NCBI GenBank assembly: GCA_013398615.1
Contig: VZSR01003807.1
Coordinates: 43,243,898 to 43,307,897, forward strand
Reading direction: 5' to 3'
Source of the DNA: Brachypodius melanocephalos
Lineage: Eukaryota > Chordata > Aves > Passeriformes > Pycnonotidae
Length of the DNA stretch: 64,000 nt
Shown here: in pieces, positions 13,021-25,900 of the stretch
Numbering within the stretch: the first letter of the stretch is position 1
How the letters are laid out: each line of letters opens with the position of its first letter
Notes under the pieces: model-generated
The model's database searches: none
What the model saw: the letters and a program-made list of their open reading frames with translations, nothing else
What the model was told of the DNA's origin: nothing
Program-made: the position numbers and the translations under genes

Positions 13021-14674
13021 TCCTGAAATCAGACTCTCAGAAATGAGAGAAAAAGTCAAGTCATTAAGTATGCAGTATTTTGTTTTCTCCATGGACCTTC
13101 TAGTAATATGGTATTCAGTCAAAACAAATAAATGAATACAACAAAATCTACTGTGTTGTGTTTATGAGAGAATGACGCAATTATTAATTTGTAGCCATAT
13201 ATGCAGACACGATCTCAGAAAATGAAAACAAATGCCTTGAGGACTAACCGTGGGTGTCTTTATATAAACTAAAGAATAGTTCCAATATTTTGCCAACTTG
13301 AATATCTCCCCACCACTTAAGGACTGAGTTGATAGTCATGTCCAGTGATGATTTGTTTTCTCAAAACATCCTCTATAGTAGTACCTTAAGGGCTCTGACA
13401 TGCAGGATGCCACCTGCCTTCTGTCATATAGGTTCAGAGCTAGCACTGGCCAGGAATGTTTGTGGGTTCCACACAGTGTTTCCATTATGTTCCTCATCTG
13501 ACTGCACACCTCTGCAGGTTATCTAGAAGCTAGGATGTCCTCTCTCTGCTGGTTAATGGTGTCCATGAAATGTGTGAAACTAGAGGAGAAAAGCTCTTGA
13601 GAATTTTTGATCTTTTAATGTATTGACAATTCAAAAAACTTTAGTGACTCATGAAAAGATAAGGGGCACCAACTGTTTCTCTTTGAGAAACCTCTCTAAC
13701 TGCCTAGGAGAGAGGAAAGGAAGGGGATCAAGCTGACTCACTTGAAAAGCTGTCAGCTTCCTCTCTATCCAGCCAACCTTCTTTTCTTCAAAAATGCTTT
13801 TTCCTAATACAGACCTTAATTTTTTTTTGTTTGTTTGTTTTAGCTTTAGCCCTTAACACTAGTGCAACTAATCCCAGAGAAAATATTTCTCTTCCTTTCA
13901 ATCATTTTTTCCTGTGAATATTTATATAGTTATTTAGCTCTCTCTTTTAATTATTTTCCCTTTAGGCCAAATAAATTTAGTCCTTGTTATCTTACTTTCA
14001 AATTGTATTTTTAAATAACAAAACAGTGTTAAATATTGTTTAAATCAGACAACATAATGCATCTGAGATTTCACAATAATTTCAAGATTAGACTTTAGAA
14101 AACAATAGTGTCCATTTTACTAAGACCACCACTATAATGTTATTAATTAGTCCCTTGTCAGAAATTTTTGAACATTTGAAATAATAACTGTCTTTTAAAA
14201 GTAACTTACTGTGTGTTACTGGCATATAAAAGCCTATTGTCACACTTTACATGAATTCTCCATCCTATTTTAATACTAATTACAATGACTACTTGAGTGT
14301 TTAATTTTTAAACACTGAATTAATTTTTCTTTTGCTTGTTAAAACACTGTGAAATAGCTTGGAAAATTTTGTGACATTTGACATTGGACTTCATAATGCC
14401 TGATGGAAGGTATTGCATGTTTCCTCACCTCCCGTTCTGGCAATGTTAATGCTATTCACTCTTTAGCAAGAATGGGACTGGGAAGAAGTCCAGGCTTATC
14501 TATCTATTCCTTAGGGAACTGGAAGATCCAGGGGATTATGGGATTCAGAGATCTTTAACTTCTGTAGCATTTGTTTGAATTGCTAGTAACTGAAAACTTT
14601 AATATACTAAATATCTGTGCAAAGCCTCTTACATAAAATTTGAATGCCAAATGGATGCAGGACTTGAATGAATA
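13021..14674. other. AT-rich intergenic stretch, nothing recognised
   Basis: No gene, RNA gene or repeat family was recognised. Composition is AT-rich with many short A/T runs. Confidence 0.4.
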
Positions 14675-15285
14675 CTAAGTAAGTTTGCTGACAATACAAA
14701 ATTGGGAGGAACTGTTGACTTGGAGGCAGAGAGGTCCTGCAGGAAGACCTTGACGAAGTAGAGAAATGGACATTCAACCACTGTGTGGAGCTTCAACATC
14801 TGCTCTTGGGCTAAGGCAGCCCTGGATATGCTTTTATGCTGGGGAACAAGTTGCTGGAGAGCAGTGAAAGGGATCTGGGGGTCCTGGTTGATGGCAAGTT
14901 GAACATGAGTCAGCNNNNNNNNNNNNNNNNNNNNNNNNNNNNNNNNNNNNNNNNNNNNNNNNNNNNNNNNNNNNNNNNNNNNNNNNNNNNNNNNNNNNNN
15001 NNNNNNNNNNNNNNCAAGGGAATGGTGTGAAGTTGTGTCAGGGGAGGTTTAGGTTGAGTATCAGGAAAAGTTTCTTTACCCAGAGGGTGGCTGGGCACTG
15101 GAACAGGCTCCCCAGGGCAGGGGTCACAGCACCAGCCTGACAGAGTTCAAGAAGCATTTGGACAGTGCTCTCAGACACATGGTGTGACTCTTGGGGATGG
15201 ATCTGTACAGGGCCAGGAGTTGGACTTCCATGATCCTTGTGGGTCTCTTCCAATTCAGGATATTCTGTAACTTTATGAAATGGTA
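14675..15285 (+). mobile_element. CR1 LINE, 3' part of ORF2 plus 3' tail, interrupted by an assembly gap
   Basis: Left of the gap the translation contains K-F-A-D-N-T-K-L-G-G, a diverged form of the FADDTKLGG reverse-transcriptase signature of CR1. Further on it reads SSERDLGVLVDGKLNMSQ, the conserved segment just before the CR1 ORF2 C-terminus. Right of the gap come the AGGTTTAGGTTGAGTATCAGG and TTCAAGAAGCATTTGGACAG blocks and the terminal GGATATTCTGTAACTTTATGA. The two halves have the same orientation and expected order, so they look like one copy with the middle missing. Frameshifts show that it is dead. Confidence 0.88.
14915..15014. other. Assembly gap (100 N)
   Basis: Exactly 100 N, the conventional placeholder for a gap of unknown size. 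It falls inside a CR1 copy, so the join between contigs rests in repeat sequence. Confidence 0.99.
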
Positions 15286-18200
15286 TCCTGCAGTTTTTCA
15301 GTGGACATTCTCTCCTGAAAAATTCTATAGAAGTTAATGAAGATGTAAGAACTGGAATTTGACAGAAATTCTCTCTTAGCTCTCTTAGTAATACATTGCT
15401 GCCTATTTGATTTGTTCACAATAATTTTTACGTACAATATTGCTAAGTCATTACCTGCTATTGTATATAGTTCTTCTCTTCAGCTCAGATCTGTAGATAT
15501 TCTCTTGAAAATAAAAGTGGAAGTGATGAGGATTAAAGGTTTATTGCCGCTTCCTTACTAAGATCCAGACTACCCCGGTTAAAACTTCTAACTGCACTTT
15601 AAGGCAGAGTTACTGAGACGCCTGCAAAAAATAGGCTGGAGATGGATCTTTTTAATGTTTTGACCTATACTTTGAGCTTTGCAAACTCAGCCTTTAGCTC
15701 CAAGAACTGGATATTTTAAAGCAGGCTCATAATGAGTGATGGAAGTTTACCTTTTTCAGGTGACAGTCTAAACACATTGCCAGTATACCTAGTTCAAATT
15801 TACTAAGCAAGTAAGCAATAAAATAAAGTCTACAGAGGTATATAAAGCCAGGGTTACTTGGATTTACTGACAATAGATGCATGATGAGTATTATTAAGAG
15901 GCAATTTATGCTGACTTTTTAATAACTCTCTGCTAAAATATGTATTTCAGGCAGTTCTGTCGGCTTTATTCTTTTTAATTTCGGTCTAAAGATTTTTATC
16001 TGATGCAATTGTTTCCTTTGGGAATTATAAAATGCATAAATTTCTCTGGATGAGAGAGTTTCTGTGATTCATTTTTCTTGGGCTCTGTTGGTTGAGATAA
16101 AGCTTCTTATCAGTGTCTGTAGTGTTGTTTTTTACTCTGAATTCTTCTCTTAAATCTTCAGATTGATTTAAAACTACTTATAGCATAGAAAAAGTTTCCT
16201 TTCTGTATGAGTGCAGGAGGTCTTTGTACTGGTATGGATATAGGAAGCCTTATTCTTTCCTTAGGTGGAAAGAAAAAGGGTTTGAATTCCCATAATTTTG
16301 TTTGTATTACAACTAAGTTCAGCCTGTGATCATGTTGAAAGAAGCTAGAAACTAATTCTTCTGGGAATTCTTCCTGCCCTAAAACTAAATGTATATTGTT
16401 TTATCTAAATTTTCAAATGCAAGTGATTTAAGCCTCCTGTCTTTACATTTTAAAACTTTGTTCATCCTACCCGTGACAAAGATGTGTCTTGCTTGTCCAG
16501 CACAAGCAAATACCTCCCCTGATCTGTCTGGGTTTTTGCTTCTGGTTCAAAAGGGCACTGGTATCTCATGGCTCCTGTGTCACACTGATCAGCCCATGTA
16601 GATGTAACACTTAAGACTCCTCTAATGTCTAGAAAGAGCTTATAGAAGAAAAAATCAGAAGACTAGATTGATACAGATTCTGGTTTAATTTCTTCTAAAT
16701 TACTGTGACTTTCCGGTACTAGCCTACAGAAGCAACAAGAATCTCTGGCTGCTCTGAGTTCAGAGCCTCATGCACAGTTTTTTGCTACAAATCCTGCCTA
16801 GCCTCCAGCTGCTGCTCCAGACGATTCTGTTAAATCCTATGTCCTGCCTACCAGCCTTGTGTGGGTGTTCTGGTTACAGTGGTGTCTGTTGTGGATCAAG
16901 CTCCATCAGTCTCCAGGGTCTATTGACTGTGTCTGCCGTGACTTCACAGGTAGTTCACATCCCCAGCTCTCAGGTAGACGTGATTAGGTGTCCAGTGCTA
17001 GCCAAGATTCCTTTGTGCTGTCTTGTTCCTAGTTCCTGTTCCAAAACCACACTGGTCTCACAGAAGTCTGTCTGGACTCCAGAGTGTCTCAGAAGTATCA
17101 GACATTCTTTCATCTAGAAGTTGGTGTCAAAGCAGAGGGCTCTGCTCTATCTGCTACCAAACCACTACAGCTGTCCTGTTGTCCTTTTGAAGAGGCTCAT
17201 AGAGATGAACTAGTAGCAGTAAGGGATGGGATTAATTTCACCTGACTTTACAGATCAACACTTGGCTAGTCTACAGAAGGAGTCCAGAGTCTAGCTTGGT
17301 AATATAAAAAGGGTTTTGTGATGAGATGCCTGAGCTGAGTGAGATGATGGTGCCTACCTCTTCTTCATGGCTGAAGAGCAAACCTGGGTGGCTAATTTGA
17401 ACTGCAGCCATGGTGTGTACACCTATGTGGTCTGCTAATGAAACTGTGATTGGACTGCAGGTGTGCACTAAGGCAGAGCCAGGCACTGGAACAGCCCAGA
17501 AACTCAAGTGTCCAGGGTGCTCTGTGTGTTGCTGTGTCAGGGACTGCCCGTGGGACAGCAGGAGGGAGCAGGTGAAGCAGGTCCTGCTCCTGGCCACTTA
17601 GGAGGAGACTCCAAGCAGGTGGATAGGTAAGGCTTTAAGACATTTCCATTGAAGATATGAAGGTAGCTATGCAGGTCTGAATCCATATCTGGGGAATCCA
17701 CTATAGGAGCAGGGCTACTACCCACTAAACTATCCCCACCTTCTCTCAAACACCCATTTATGAGCTTGATGACTACGAGAAGCCATTTTAAGTGAAATTC
17801 AATGTGGACTAGTTGCTTAAGTATTTACCCAGTTTCTTAGGGCGGGCCATGGCATATGCTAAGTTCCACATTGTTGCTTATACACTACAATAGTATTTGT
17901 GGACATTACCCTAAATAAGGAAACTTTCCTAGAATGGTTGCATTAAGTCTACAGTGTAGACAAAGTCCTTTCCGGTGAATTTCCTGTAGGTCTTGAGCAA
18001 TCCTCAGAGGCAAATGAAGACTCTTGAAGACAGTTCCTCCCTGTAGCAAGCAGAAGTTTGCTGGGGAAAGTCCTGTGGTGCTGGCCCCAGGCAGACTAAC
18101 CAAGTGTACAAGATTGTTGTCTATGAGTACGTTGCTAACTTCATAGTTGTATGATGATCTAAAAGCTGACTCCTTTTTTGTTCTCTTTGTCATCCTGTCA

Positions 18201-21200
18201 TCCTACTATAGATCTATATATATACCCACACATGTATAGCCACACAGTTATATATGCAAACACACTGTAATGGGGAACGTGGGTGGCTGTTCTCATAGTT
18301 CCATTTGGAAAGCTAAAACTAGGCTTTTGATGTTAGAAATGGTGTACAGTGCCCAGAGCAGTGGTTCAGCTTTGCCTCCTCTCCCTGTTTGCTGGGTAAC
18401 CATAGCTACTGCACTTTTCTTAGTAAGAACAGATTTGTGAGAGATTCCTTCTAGCAGCATTACTAATGTAATTACAAATACCAACAAAAATCTTCTGCAA
18501 TGGAAGTCCAGTTTTTTTTTTACTGCTTCAGCCTATTTCCTGGCATGGCTGCTTAAGCCATGAGCAAAACCTGCTCCCTGGTTTGCTGAATTGCAAACCT
18601 GTCACCCCTTTAGCTGGTTTTGGTTGACAGGAGCAGCTGACACCACCTATCCTTGCTCTAAAGAAAATAACCAGTACTTCTGCTTCTGCTGAGTATGCTG
18701 GTGTTTAGCCATAAATCCTAATAGATTGATTCTGCCGAATTGTTTTCACCAGCTGTTGGAGATGCAAGTGTTAAAAAAGTACAAGCCCCTTCATAAAAAG
18801 CATGCAAGGATTTCAAGTCTCTTGCAGACAAGGCAAACCAGGGGGGAGAATAAATCATCACAGGCACTGTGGTACTGATGATTTGTATTCTTGTAGCACC
18901 TATTCCTTACTCCTGAACAGACACAAAATAAAAGGTATTCCCCTGCTCAAATGATGGATAATCTTGGCACAACAGAAGGAAAATAGCAGATGGGTATAGA
19001 TGCATCAGGGAATACAGTCAGCCTGGGTCAGGATAATGCCAACCTTAGCTTAGCAACTGTCTAACTTCAGTTGAATTTTTGAGGCTTTATGACTTTGGAA
19101 CATTTCAATATGGAGATACAATGCAAACACTGTCATTGTGCTGTCATAATGAAAAAAAAAAGGACTGTTTTGTAACATTTCTAATATGTAAGGAAAGGTT
19201 AGATTTCCTTTATTCTTCTAGTGATACCTATTTGCAGTGTGGTTCTTGTGTGAAAGTCACCAGACAGCTGAGCTCATGGAAGTGAATCACAGCCCTCTTC
19301 TCTGCTAACACTGAAGGTGTCTGATCAGAGCCTGCAAACATGGTGTACAATCTTCATTTGGGCAACCTCAAGTGTTGGTGTAAGAGTAGCAGCTGACAAA
19401 TGGCTTAGTGTTGGAGGGATGTCAGCCTGGATACAGCCAGAGCTAACATCACACTGGGGTTAAAGAACTCGATATGGGAGTGGAAGAAAGCTGATGTTCC
19501 CTAGCAGGGCTGAGTCGGCAGAGATCCTGCACAGCACATTCTCAGTTAAATTCTTTAGGTCACCATTTACCCGAAGAACTTGTTAGTGCACTATTCCTGT
19601 TTTGAATGCCTCATCAGGTGTCACATCACACTGAACACTGGCTTTGCACTTTGTACCCAGTGACTCAGCTTTGCAGGGAATAGGTACAGTGGGAGCTGCC
19701 CCTCGGGGCAGTGCTGTGGGCATTTGTGTGGCCTGTGCTGGTGTCAGCCTGGGTGCAAACCTTCTGCCATGGTAGCAGGCAAACCCACCAGCATCTGGAG
19801 AAGTCGGGGTCAGCTCTAGGCTGCCAGGCTCTGTGCCCTCAGGGCAGGGCTCTGGCACTGGTGTGCACTTCATGTGCTGCAGGGGAATAGCCTTGCACAG
19901 GATGGGTGATGGTATTTCACAGACCTCTGCCTGATGGGAACCCAAGGTAAACTTTGGGGCTAGGAAACCAAGTGATCCATCCCTGAGTCCTGCACCATCT
20001 GCTTGCAGCCCACCAAAGTGAGTGAAGGCACATTGCTTTTATCAGCATTACCCACCTCATCCAGCCTCCTGTGCTCTTTATGTTCATTTTCACATCATTT
20101 GGCTGCATTTTGTCTTAGTTTTGAGTAGTTTAGCAGGTAAACAGTGCTATTGTACTACCATATGCTATGTGACTTGCAGCAATGCCTACATGAGCTGAGA
20201 TCCCAAATGTATCACTCAAAGTAAGGAAAGTAGCTTGCCATGGCTTTGTACAGGGACATGGAACAATAAGTCCTTGATTGGAACCTCTGGATGTTAGTTT
20301 AATGCAAGCAATGACTGATTCATTTACAAGGAGAAAGGGAGTGATGCTGCTGTTATGAAAAGTAGACATAAGAAGGATGTGACTTTTGTTCACAGCTGAA
20401 CCTGTATGATTTTTCTGAATTGTTATATCCTTCTATTTTTTTTTATCTGTCACCACTCTTGGCAAAGTAAATGCTTTCAGTAAAAAAAATCTTGGTTATT
20501 TTAATGAATTCATTCTTCACAAATGAATAGGAAGAGTTAGAGAATGAAGAAGCAGTATTACTTTAGTGTGTGAAGCCATATTATAAGCAGAGATACCCAC
20601 AGAGGACCAGAACTCTTTCTATTACCATGCAGAGAAAATGCAAGAGTATTAATATCTGATTATATTTGAGGAAAGTAGGAATACTTTGGAACAGAAATCA
20701 CAAAGATTGATTTTTAATTATAGGTTTTAAAGAACATTAGTTATTAAGAGATGTATCGCATTGTGTCCCTTTAGTCTTGTGCAGAGTATGCAAAAATTAA
20801 ATTTTTGTGATTCCATGTAGAATGTTATATTTAGCCTTTCTGGTGTTTTTATGATATGTCACAAAATCAGTGCAACAAAGTTTCAATTTTATACTTATAA
20901 AGTTGGTGTTCTACAATTTTTTTTTTCCTTCATATGCCTGCTTTACAGAGCAAATTGCTAATGAGAGAGCCTTGTTCCAATATATTTCATAAAGGCTGTG
21001 TTGTTTGGGTTTTTGTGGGGTTGGGTGGGGTTTTTTTGGAGGGGTTGCATGTTTTGTTGGGTCTTGGGATTTATTTAAGATATTTTGATCCTTTATAGCA
21101 GTTTTGATAGAATTTAACTCAGAGTAGCCTACTCGGGAAAACTTAGTTTTAACACATACTCGGATTAAACTCTGAAGGCTTGAAAGAATTTACTTATCTT

Positions 21201-21260
21201 TGAAAAAAAACCCACACCAATGTAACTATGGAAACATGCCAAATCAGTTTTTAAAAATCA
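15286..21260. other. Intergenic stretch without a recognised gene
   Basis: Mostly AT-rich, with slightly GC-richer patches near 16.75-17.75 kb and 19.6-20.0 kb. These patches have open frames of 95-120 codons on one or both strands, but none shows a known domain, splice context or a match I recognise. They could be old transposon remnants. Confidence 0.35.
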
Positions 21261-21261
21261 G

Positions 21262-21425
21262 AATTATTAGAATAATTTCAGTTGGAAAAGGCCTCTAAGA
21301 TTATCGAATCCAACCATTAACCCAGCCCACCACTAAGCCGTGTCCCTCAATGCCACATCTTTTAAACACCTCCAGGGATGGTGACTCAGCCACTTCCTTG
21401 GCCAGCCTGTTTCAGTGCCTGAACA
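21262..21425 (-). mobile_element. CR1 LINE, 3'-terminal fragment (antisense)
   Basis: On the + strand it reads in the antisense order of a CR1 tail: AGTTGGAAAAGGCCTCTAAG, ATCGAATCCAACCATTAACC, CACCACTAAGCCGTGTCCC, TGCCACATCTTTTAAACACC, CCAGGGATGGTGACTCAGCC and GGCCAGCCTGTTTCAGTGCC. The element therefore lies on the - strand and is heavily 5'-truncated. Confidence 0.88.
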
Positions 21426-21621
21426 AAGATGCTAAAAGAACTAGGTATGCTAAATATGAATGTTTTCCTACCGAAAAAAATGTGTCTATTTGTTAACAGG
21501 AAGGATAAAGGGTTTTGTAACTTCCCCAAAAGCATGCAAATAGATTGCATGAGAAAGAGGGTGAAGCAATGAAGGTGCTCATAGGTGTCATGTGAAGCAA
21601 TTCTTGTAATGATCACTTGGA

Positions 21622-22124
21622 ACAGTAGCTGGGATGGAGTTAACTTAATTCTTAGCCCTTCAGATGGCACCGTGTTTCAGAGTTGTGGCTAAGGCTGTGC
21701 TGGTGACACTTCAGTGAGTCATCGATTAGCAGTGCTTGCCCAGCCTGAAGGTTTTCTTTTTCCCACTCTGTCCACCAGTGAGCAGTAGGAGACAGCCAGG
21801 ACAGCTGACACAAATTGGCTAAAGAGATGTTCCACACCATATAGCATCTTGCTTAGTAATAAAGAGTGGGGTAGAGGAAGAAGAAAGGACAGGAAGTGGC
21901 TTCCTAGGTGGCCAGTGTTCAGAGACTGGCTGGGCATCAGTCTACCTATGGCAGGTTGTGACAGCCTAACTTCTTTTGGTTGATGTTGGGGTTTTTTTCT
22001 CTGCCTATTAAATAATCTTTATCTCAGCCCATGAGTTGTCTCAGTTTTGTTCTTCCTCTCCCTCTGCCCTTCTGCAGTGGCAGAGTGAGCAAGCTTGGCT
22101 CCTGGCCAGGGTCAGCCCACCACA
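21622..22124 (+). mobile_element. Endogenous retrovirus LTR, decayed
   Basis: The landmarks fall in the order I know for a widespread avian ERV LTR: GCTGGGATGGAGTTAACTT near the 5' end, CCACCAGTGAGCAGTAGGAG and GACAGCTGACACAAATTGGC in the middle, then CCTATTAAATAATCTTTATC (ATTAAA poly-A signal at 22007-22012) and a terminus of GGGTCAGCCCACCACA. Its last 120 bases align with the reverse complement of 63765-63885. Substitutions and length differences show an old copy. Family assignment (ERVL-like) is from memory; no repeat library was searched. Confidence 0.78.
22007..22012 (+). promoter_or_regulatory. LTR polyadenylation signal ATTAAA
   Basis: ATTAAA followed by AATCTTTATCTCA sits about 115 bases before the LTR 3' end, the usual place for the R-region poly-A signal in this LTR type. 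Confidence 0.5.
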
Positions 22125-22990
22125 GTCTTTTTTGGCACCTGATGTGGAGTTTGAGGGGTTTAAGATGACAGTTTTGATCAGAGTGTGCTAGACTGAGCTT
22201 ACAGCTGTTACAGATATTTAGCTGTTACTTGGCAGGCTAGTACTTGCTCTTCCTAGCTCTGATGTTGCTATATTTGCTCCCTTACCTGCTCCATTACTTT
22301 CTCCCTTTCTTGCTGCACGTTGCATTCCAGGGCAAGTCAGTGGCTGTTTTCTGCTTTTGCTGCTTTCTGTGTTCTTTGCCACTTTGTTTTGCCTTGCCTG
22401 GGAAACCTACGATAAAAGCACAGTCCTGACACCAAGCCTGGTATTTGCCCTTGCATCACCACCTCCCAGTCTTTGGAGAACCCTGTTATGAACCAGCAGC
22501 AGTCCTTGCTCTCCTCAGATGCTTTTTGGGGAGAGTGAAGCACCTCTCCCTTCTATGTGGTAGATATTTCCAGCCTTATTGTAATGACCACTCAGTTCCT
22601 CCAACATCCCTACTCAACCAGACCAAGTAAACTGTGAACCTGATTTTGTTTCCTCTTATGGGCAGCCAGAGTGTAGGAGATGTGACACAGGTCTGCCCTG
22701 AGCCTGTTGATCCCTGGGTGGCCACAGCAGGGGCACCTTGAAGCACCAGTAGCAGTGCAAGAGGTCGTGCTGGAGCACCTGAAAGCATGTGCCCATGGAT
22801 GAGCCCACAACAGAGCAGCCACACCCCTAGAGGGACTGCAGCCATGGGTAAGGCTATGTTGGGGAAGGTTTCTTCTCAAGGACTGTGACCATGGATGAGT
22901 CTATGCCACAGCAGGTATAACCCTGAAGACTGTAGCTTATGGATAAGGCTCCATCTGGAGCAGGTACAACTTGCACTCTGGAGATGGTGG
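22125..22990 (+). mobile_element. ERV leader fragment downstream of the LTR, with PBS-like motif
   Basis: Directly after the LTR comes TTTTTTGGCACCTGATGTGG. The segment TGGCACCTGATGTGGAGT (22133-22150) resembles a mutated lysine-tRNA primer-binding site of the TGGCGCCCAACGTGGGGC type. The following 800 bases match the untranslated leader I associate with these avian ERVs, including tandem units at 22790-22980. No gag, pol or env frame could be recognised, so the element is truncated after the leader. The right boundary is approximate. Confidence 0.55.
22790..22980 (+). repeat. Imperfect ~47-bp tandem repeat in the ERV leader
   Basis: The motif (G)ACTGnnnCCATGGnTnAGnCT recurs. GACTGCAGCCATGG at 22834, GACTGTGACCATGG at 22881 and GACTGTAGCTTATGG at 22928 are each 47 bases apart. 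A related CCATGGATGAGCC unit occurs at 22793. Units also share a (G)GAGCAGGTAnAAC-like tail. Confidence 0.65.
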
Positions 22991-25900
22991 TGGTGCTTTG
23001 TTTTGCAGTTTGCCCTGTTCTTTTGCAGCCATTAAAAGTTAACTGGTAGGTAATAAAATCATGGTTAGTTTACTACAGTTTATGCTTGGATGAAGCCCTG
23101 AAGCTACTGCTGTAAACAAAAGCCCAATGTGTATTTTGAATTTACTGATCATACCTGATAGATAGAGGTAATCAACAGGTATTTTACATCCTCAGTTAAT
23201 TTACTACCTTATGCCTTGTGCCATATTTGTTTCTGCCTTTGATTAATGGATGTTTCCTTCGTTAAAATACTGAATTTTGGAAAACTAGTCCACCATCCAT
23301 TTGGTGGTTATTTGTTTCATTCACTTTTGAGTACACTAATTCAGCTATCTCATCTTTCTAAAGTCCTCCAGTAGTTAATGGAACAATGGACTCTTCCAGG
23401 ATCCTCTTCACTTTGGGATACATTAGCAAGTAGTGGAAGCCAGTGGCAGACCTGACAAACAAAATAGTCAGTGCTGAGAATTTGACACCCACATTACTAA
23501 ACTTAGTGATTTTTTTTGTCTTCAAAATAGTCCTAATCTGGTCCGGTGGACTGAATGTCCATTGCATTTGGAGTGTATTGGGTACACTCCTGATCTCCAT
23601 CTTCCAGTTTTATTTGATCTAAACCAAATAAAGTTTATGTTTCCTGAGACTGTGCGAATGAGTAATATGAACCAAAGCCCAAAAGGGGGAAGAATTGGGA
23701 ACTTATCTTTGAAAGCTCTGCTCTCTTCTGATCCAGGCTAAAACACTAATGTAGATGTAGCCTCAAAGCACTAATGTCAGATTAAATTCTGAATTTCTTG
23801 CTGTAGCAGTCTCCTGCTTTCTTCATTCCCCACAGAGCAAATCTGTGGAGACGAGCAGCTACTTCATTGCAGAAAAGTTGGATCCTGAGAGTTATGCTGT
23901 GACTTCCATGCGACACCACTGCAGTGTGGACCTTCCCTCCTGGCAGGACCAGCTTTTCAAGTCTTTTAACACAGCCAATTTGTCAGTTGTTCATCAGATG
24001 GCCAAGTTGAAAAAGCTCACATAAATTAAAATGTTTCTAGGTGCTGAGGATCAATCACTTCTTGGGTGACTTTAGATTCTTCAGTGTTTCTGTCTGTATG
24101 CAGGTAAGTCAGTTGTGCTCCCTTTATAAATAGACAAAGAAAGAGGCACTTCATCAGACCTAGTTTAAATGGCTAATTAAGGATTAAGTGCTTCGTTACC
24201 TAAAAGTTTCACTTTTTCACCCCTGACTCTAGGGCTACTCTGAGCAACCACTTAGACATATCCAAAGCTGCATGAGAAACCCACTTCTCCTTTCCATATT
24301 TGAGTCAGACTTCAATGATACACTTGAGGGTTGGTTTCTGTTTGGTTTTGTTGTTGTTTTTGGTGGTTTTGGGGCTTTTTTGTCAGCTTGAATCACTTTT
24401 CTCATTTTCTGTGATTTTCATACCACCTCAGCTAATGATGACTACTTGCACATGTTTTATTCAGTTTCTGGTGGTTTTTGGCTCACCTAAAATATCTCAC
24501 AAACATATCAACCATCACTAGTTCTCATCCCATGGTCAGATCTCCAATCCCATTTAATCTCAGGGCTGCATTCAGAAATACTGATGCTGGAACAAAGTTT
24601 AATTTATCTCTTGGTGGATGGTTGACAGCATTGACAGCCTGCAGCGTATTACCATACTGAATTATCAAGCCCCTTAAAGGAATAATGAATGCTGCTTACA
24701 CTGACTTTCTGCCAAAAACATCCCTTTGTAATGTAAATGAAAGAACACAGCAAAGCAGTTAGATACACATCCCACTGCTGTGTCTGCTCAAACACACGGT
24801 GCTGAAAAGGGCTGTTCCTATTCTGTCTTTGTAGACTTAACATGATGTTTACATTACCATAGGTGCTTTAGTTTTTCACTCTGGCACACCCTCAGACCTG
24901 TCAAGTATTTCCCTGCTTAAGGACAGCTATGAGTGGTGTTAGAGGGTGACAAATTTCATAGAAATGTAATACAGAAATGAATCATTGTTTTCATCTGAAG
25001 CAGAACCAGGAGATGATCATTGCATTCTAGAAACAGCAAGCACCTGCATGAGATTGGATTGCATCTGTCAGAGTTTGAACCAAAAAACCCATCCCTAGCA
25101 CGCAATATTATTACTCATGCAAGGCTGGCAATCTACTTTTATCTTGTTTTCTTTGAAGAATTCATTTGATGAACACAAATGTGCATCATGCTTTTTTTTC
25201 TCCTGTGTTCCATACAATGTTAACAGTACCTCCTGTTCTTAACTTGTGGCCTCCTGCCACAAGGAAATACCATCACAAACATCACATTGCTTTAATAGTG
25301 TTAAGAAAAAACAATGGGGCTTTGTCCTTTTCAACATGGATATCAAGAAGAAAACTTGCCCCTTTTCTTGTTAGCCATACGTTTCTTGTAGTGTGGGGAT
25401 CCTTTTTTGGTTATGGCAATAGTGACAATATATACTGTTTAGTTGTTCTTAGCCTCTTGGTACGGATCCTCCTGTCCCCTGACCAAGCTGCATTTACCCG
25501 GCAAGGAAACTGTTCCTTCCTTCCAGTCTCTAGCCTGGATCAGTCATTTTCTTTTTTGTCTGTCCTCAGCTCTGCCTGCTGAGTCTGAATTTGACTGTGC
25601 TCTTTTGCCCATGTCCTGGTTTGTGTTTTGCTTTGTAATGACCTCTAATGTAACAAATGTAATGTTTGATGAAGTATCTTAACAGCTTTACCCACTGTTC
25701 TGATTTCATCTGTAATTATGGTGACAATATGGGCTTTTTAGTTTTGCTTTTAGTATTTTTAAACAATGCTATTGATCAACATGTAATTCGTACTCCACAA
25801 GTTCTCCACAAGTTGTGGAATTCCCACCTCACCTAGGTGGGTTTTTCCCTTTGGAAAAATTTACTCCTCCCAAACACAGCTGCAAGCAACCCCTTAATTA

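Noticed and set aside
12577..13135. Open frames of 142-149 codons on both strands over the 12-bp repeat
   Set aside because: The repeat unit is divisible by three and contains no stop on either strand, so every frame is open. The products are pure tetrapeptide repeats with no independent coding evidence.
19583..19945. 120-codon - strand open frame in a GC-richer patch
   Set aside because: No domain, splice signals or recognised similarity; length is within chance for such composition. Kept only as part of the intergenic description.
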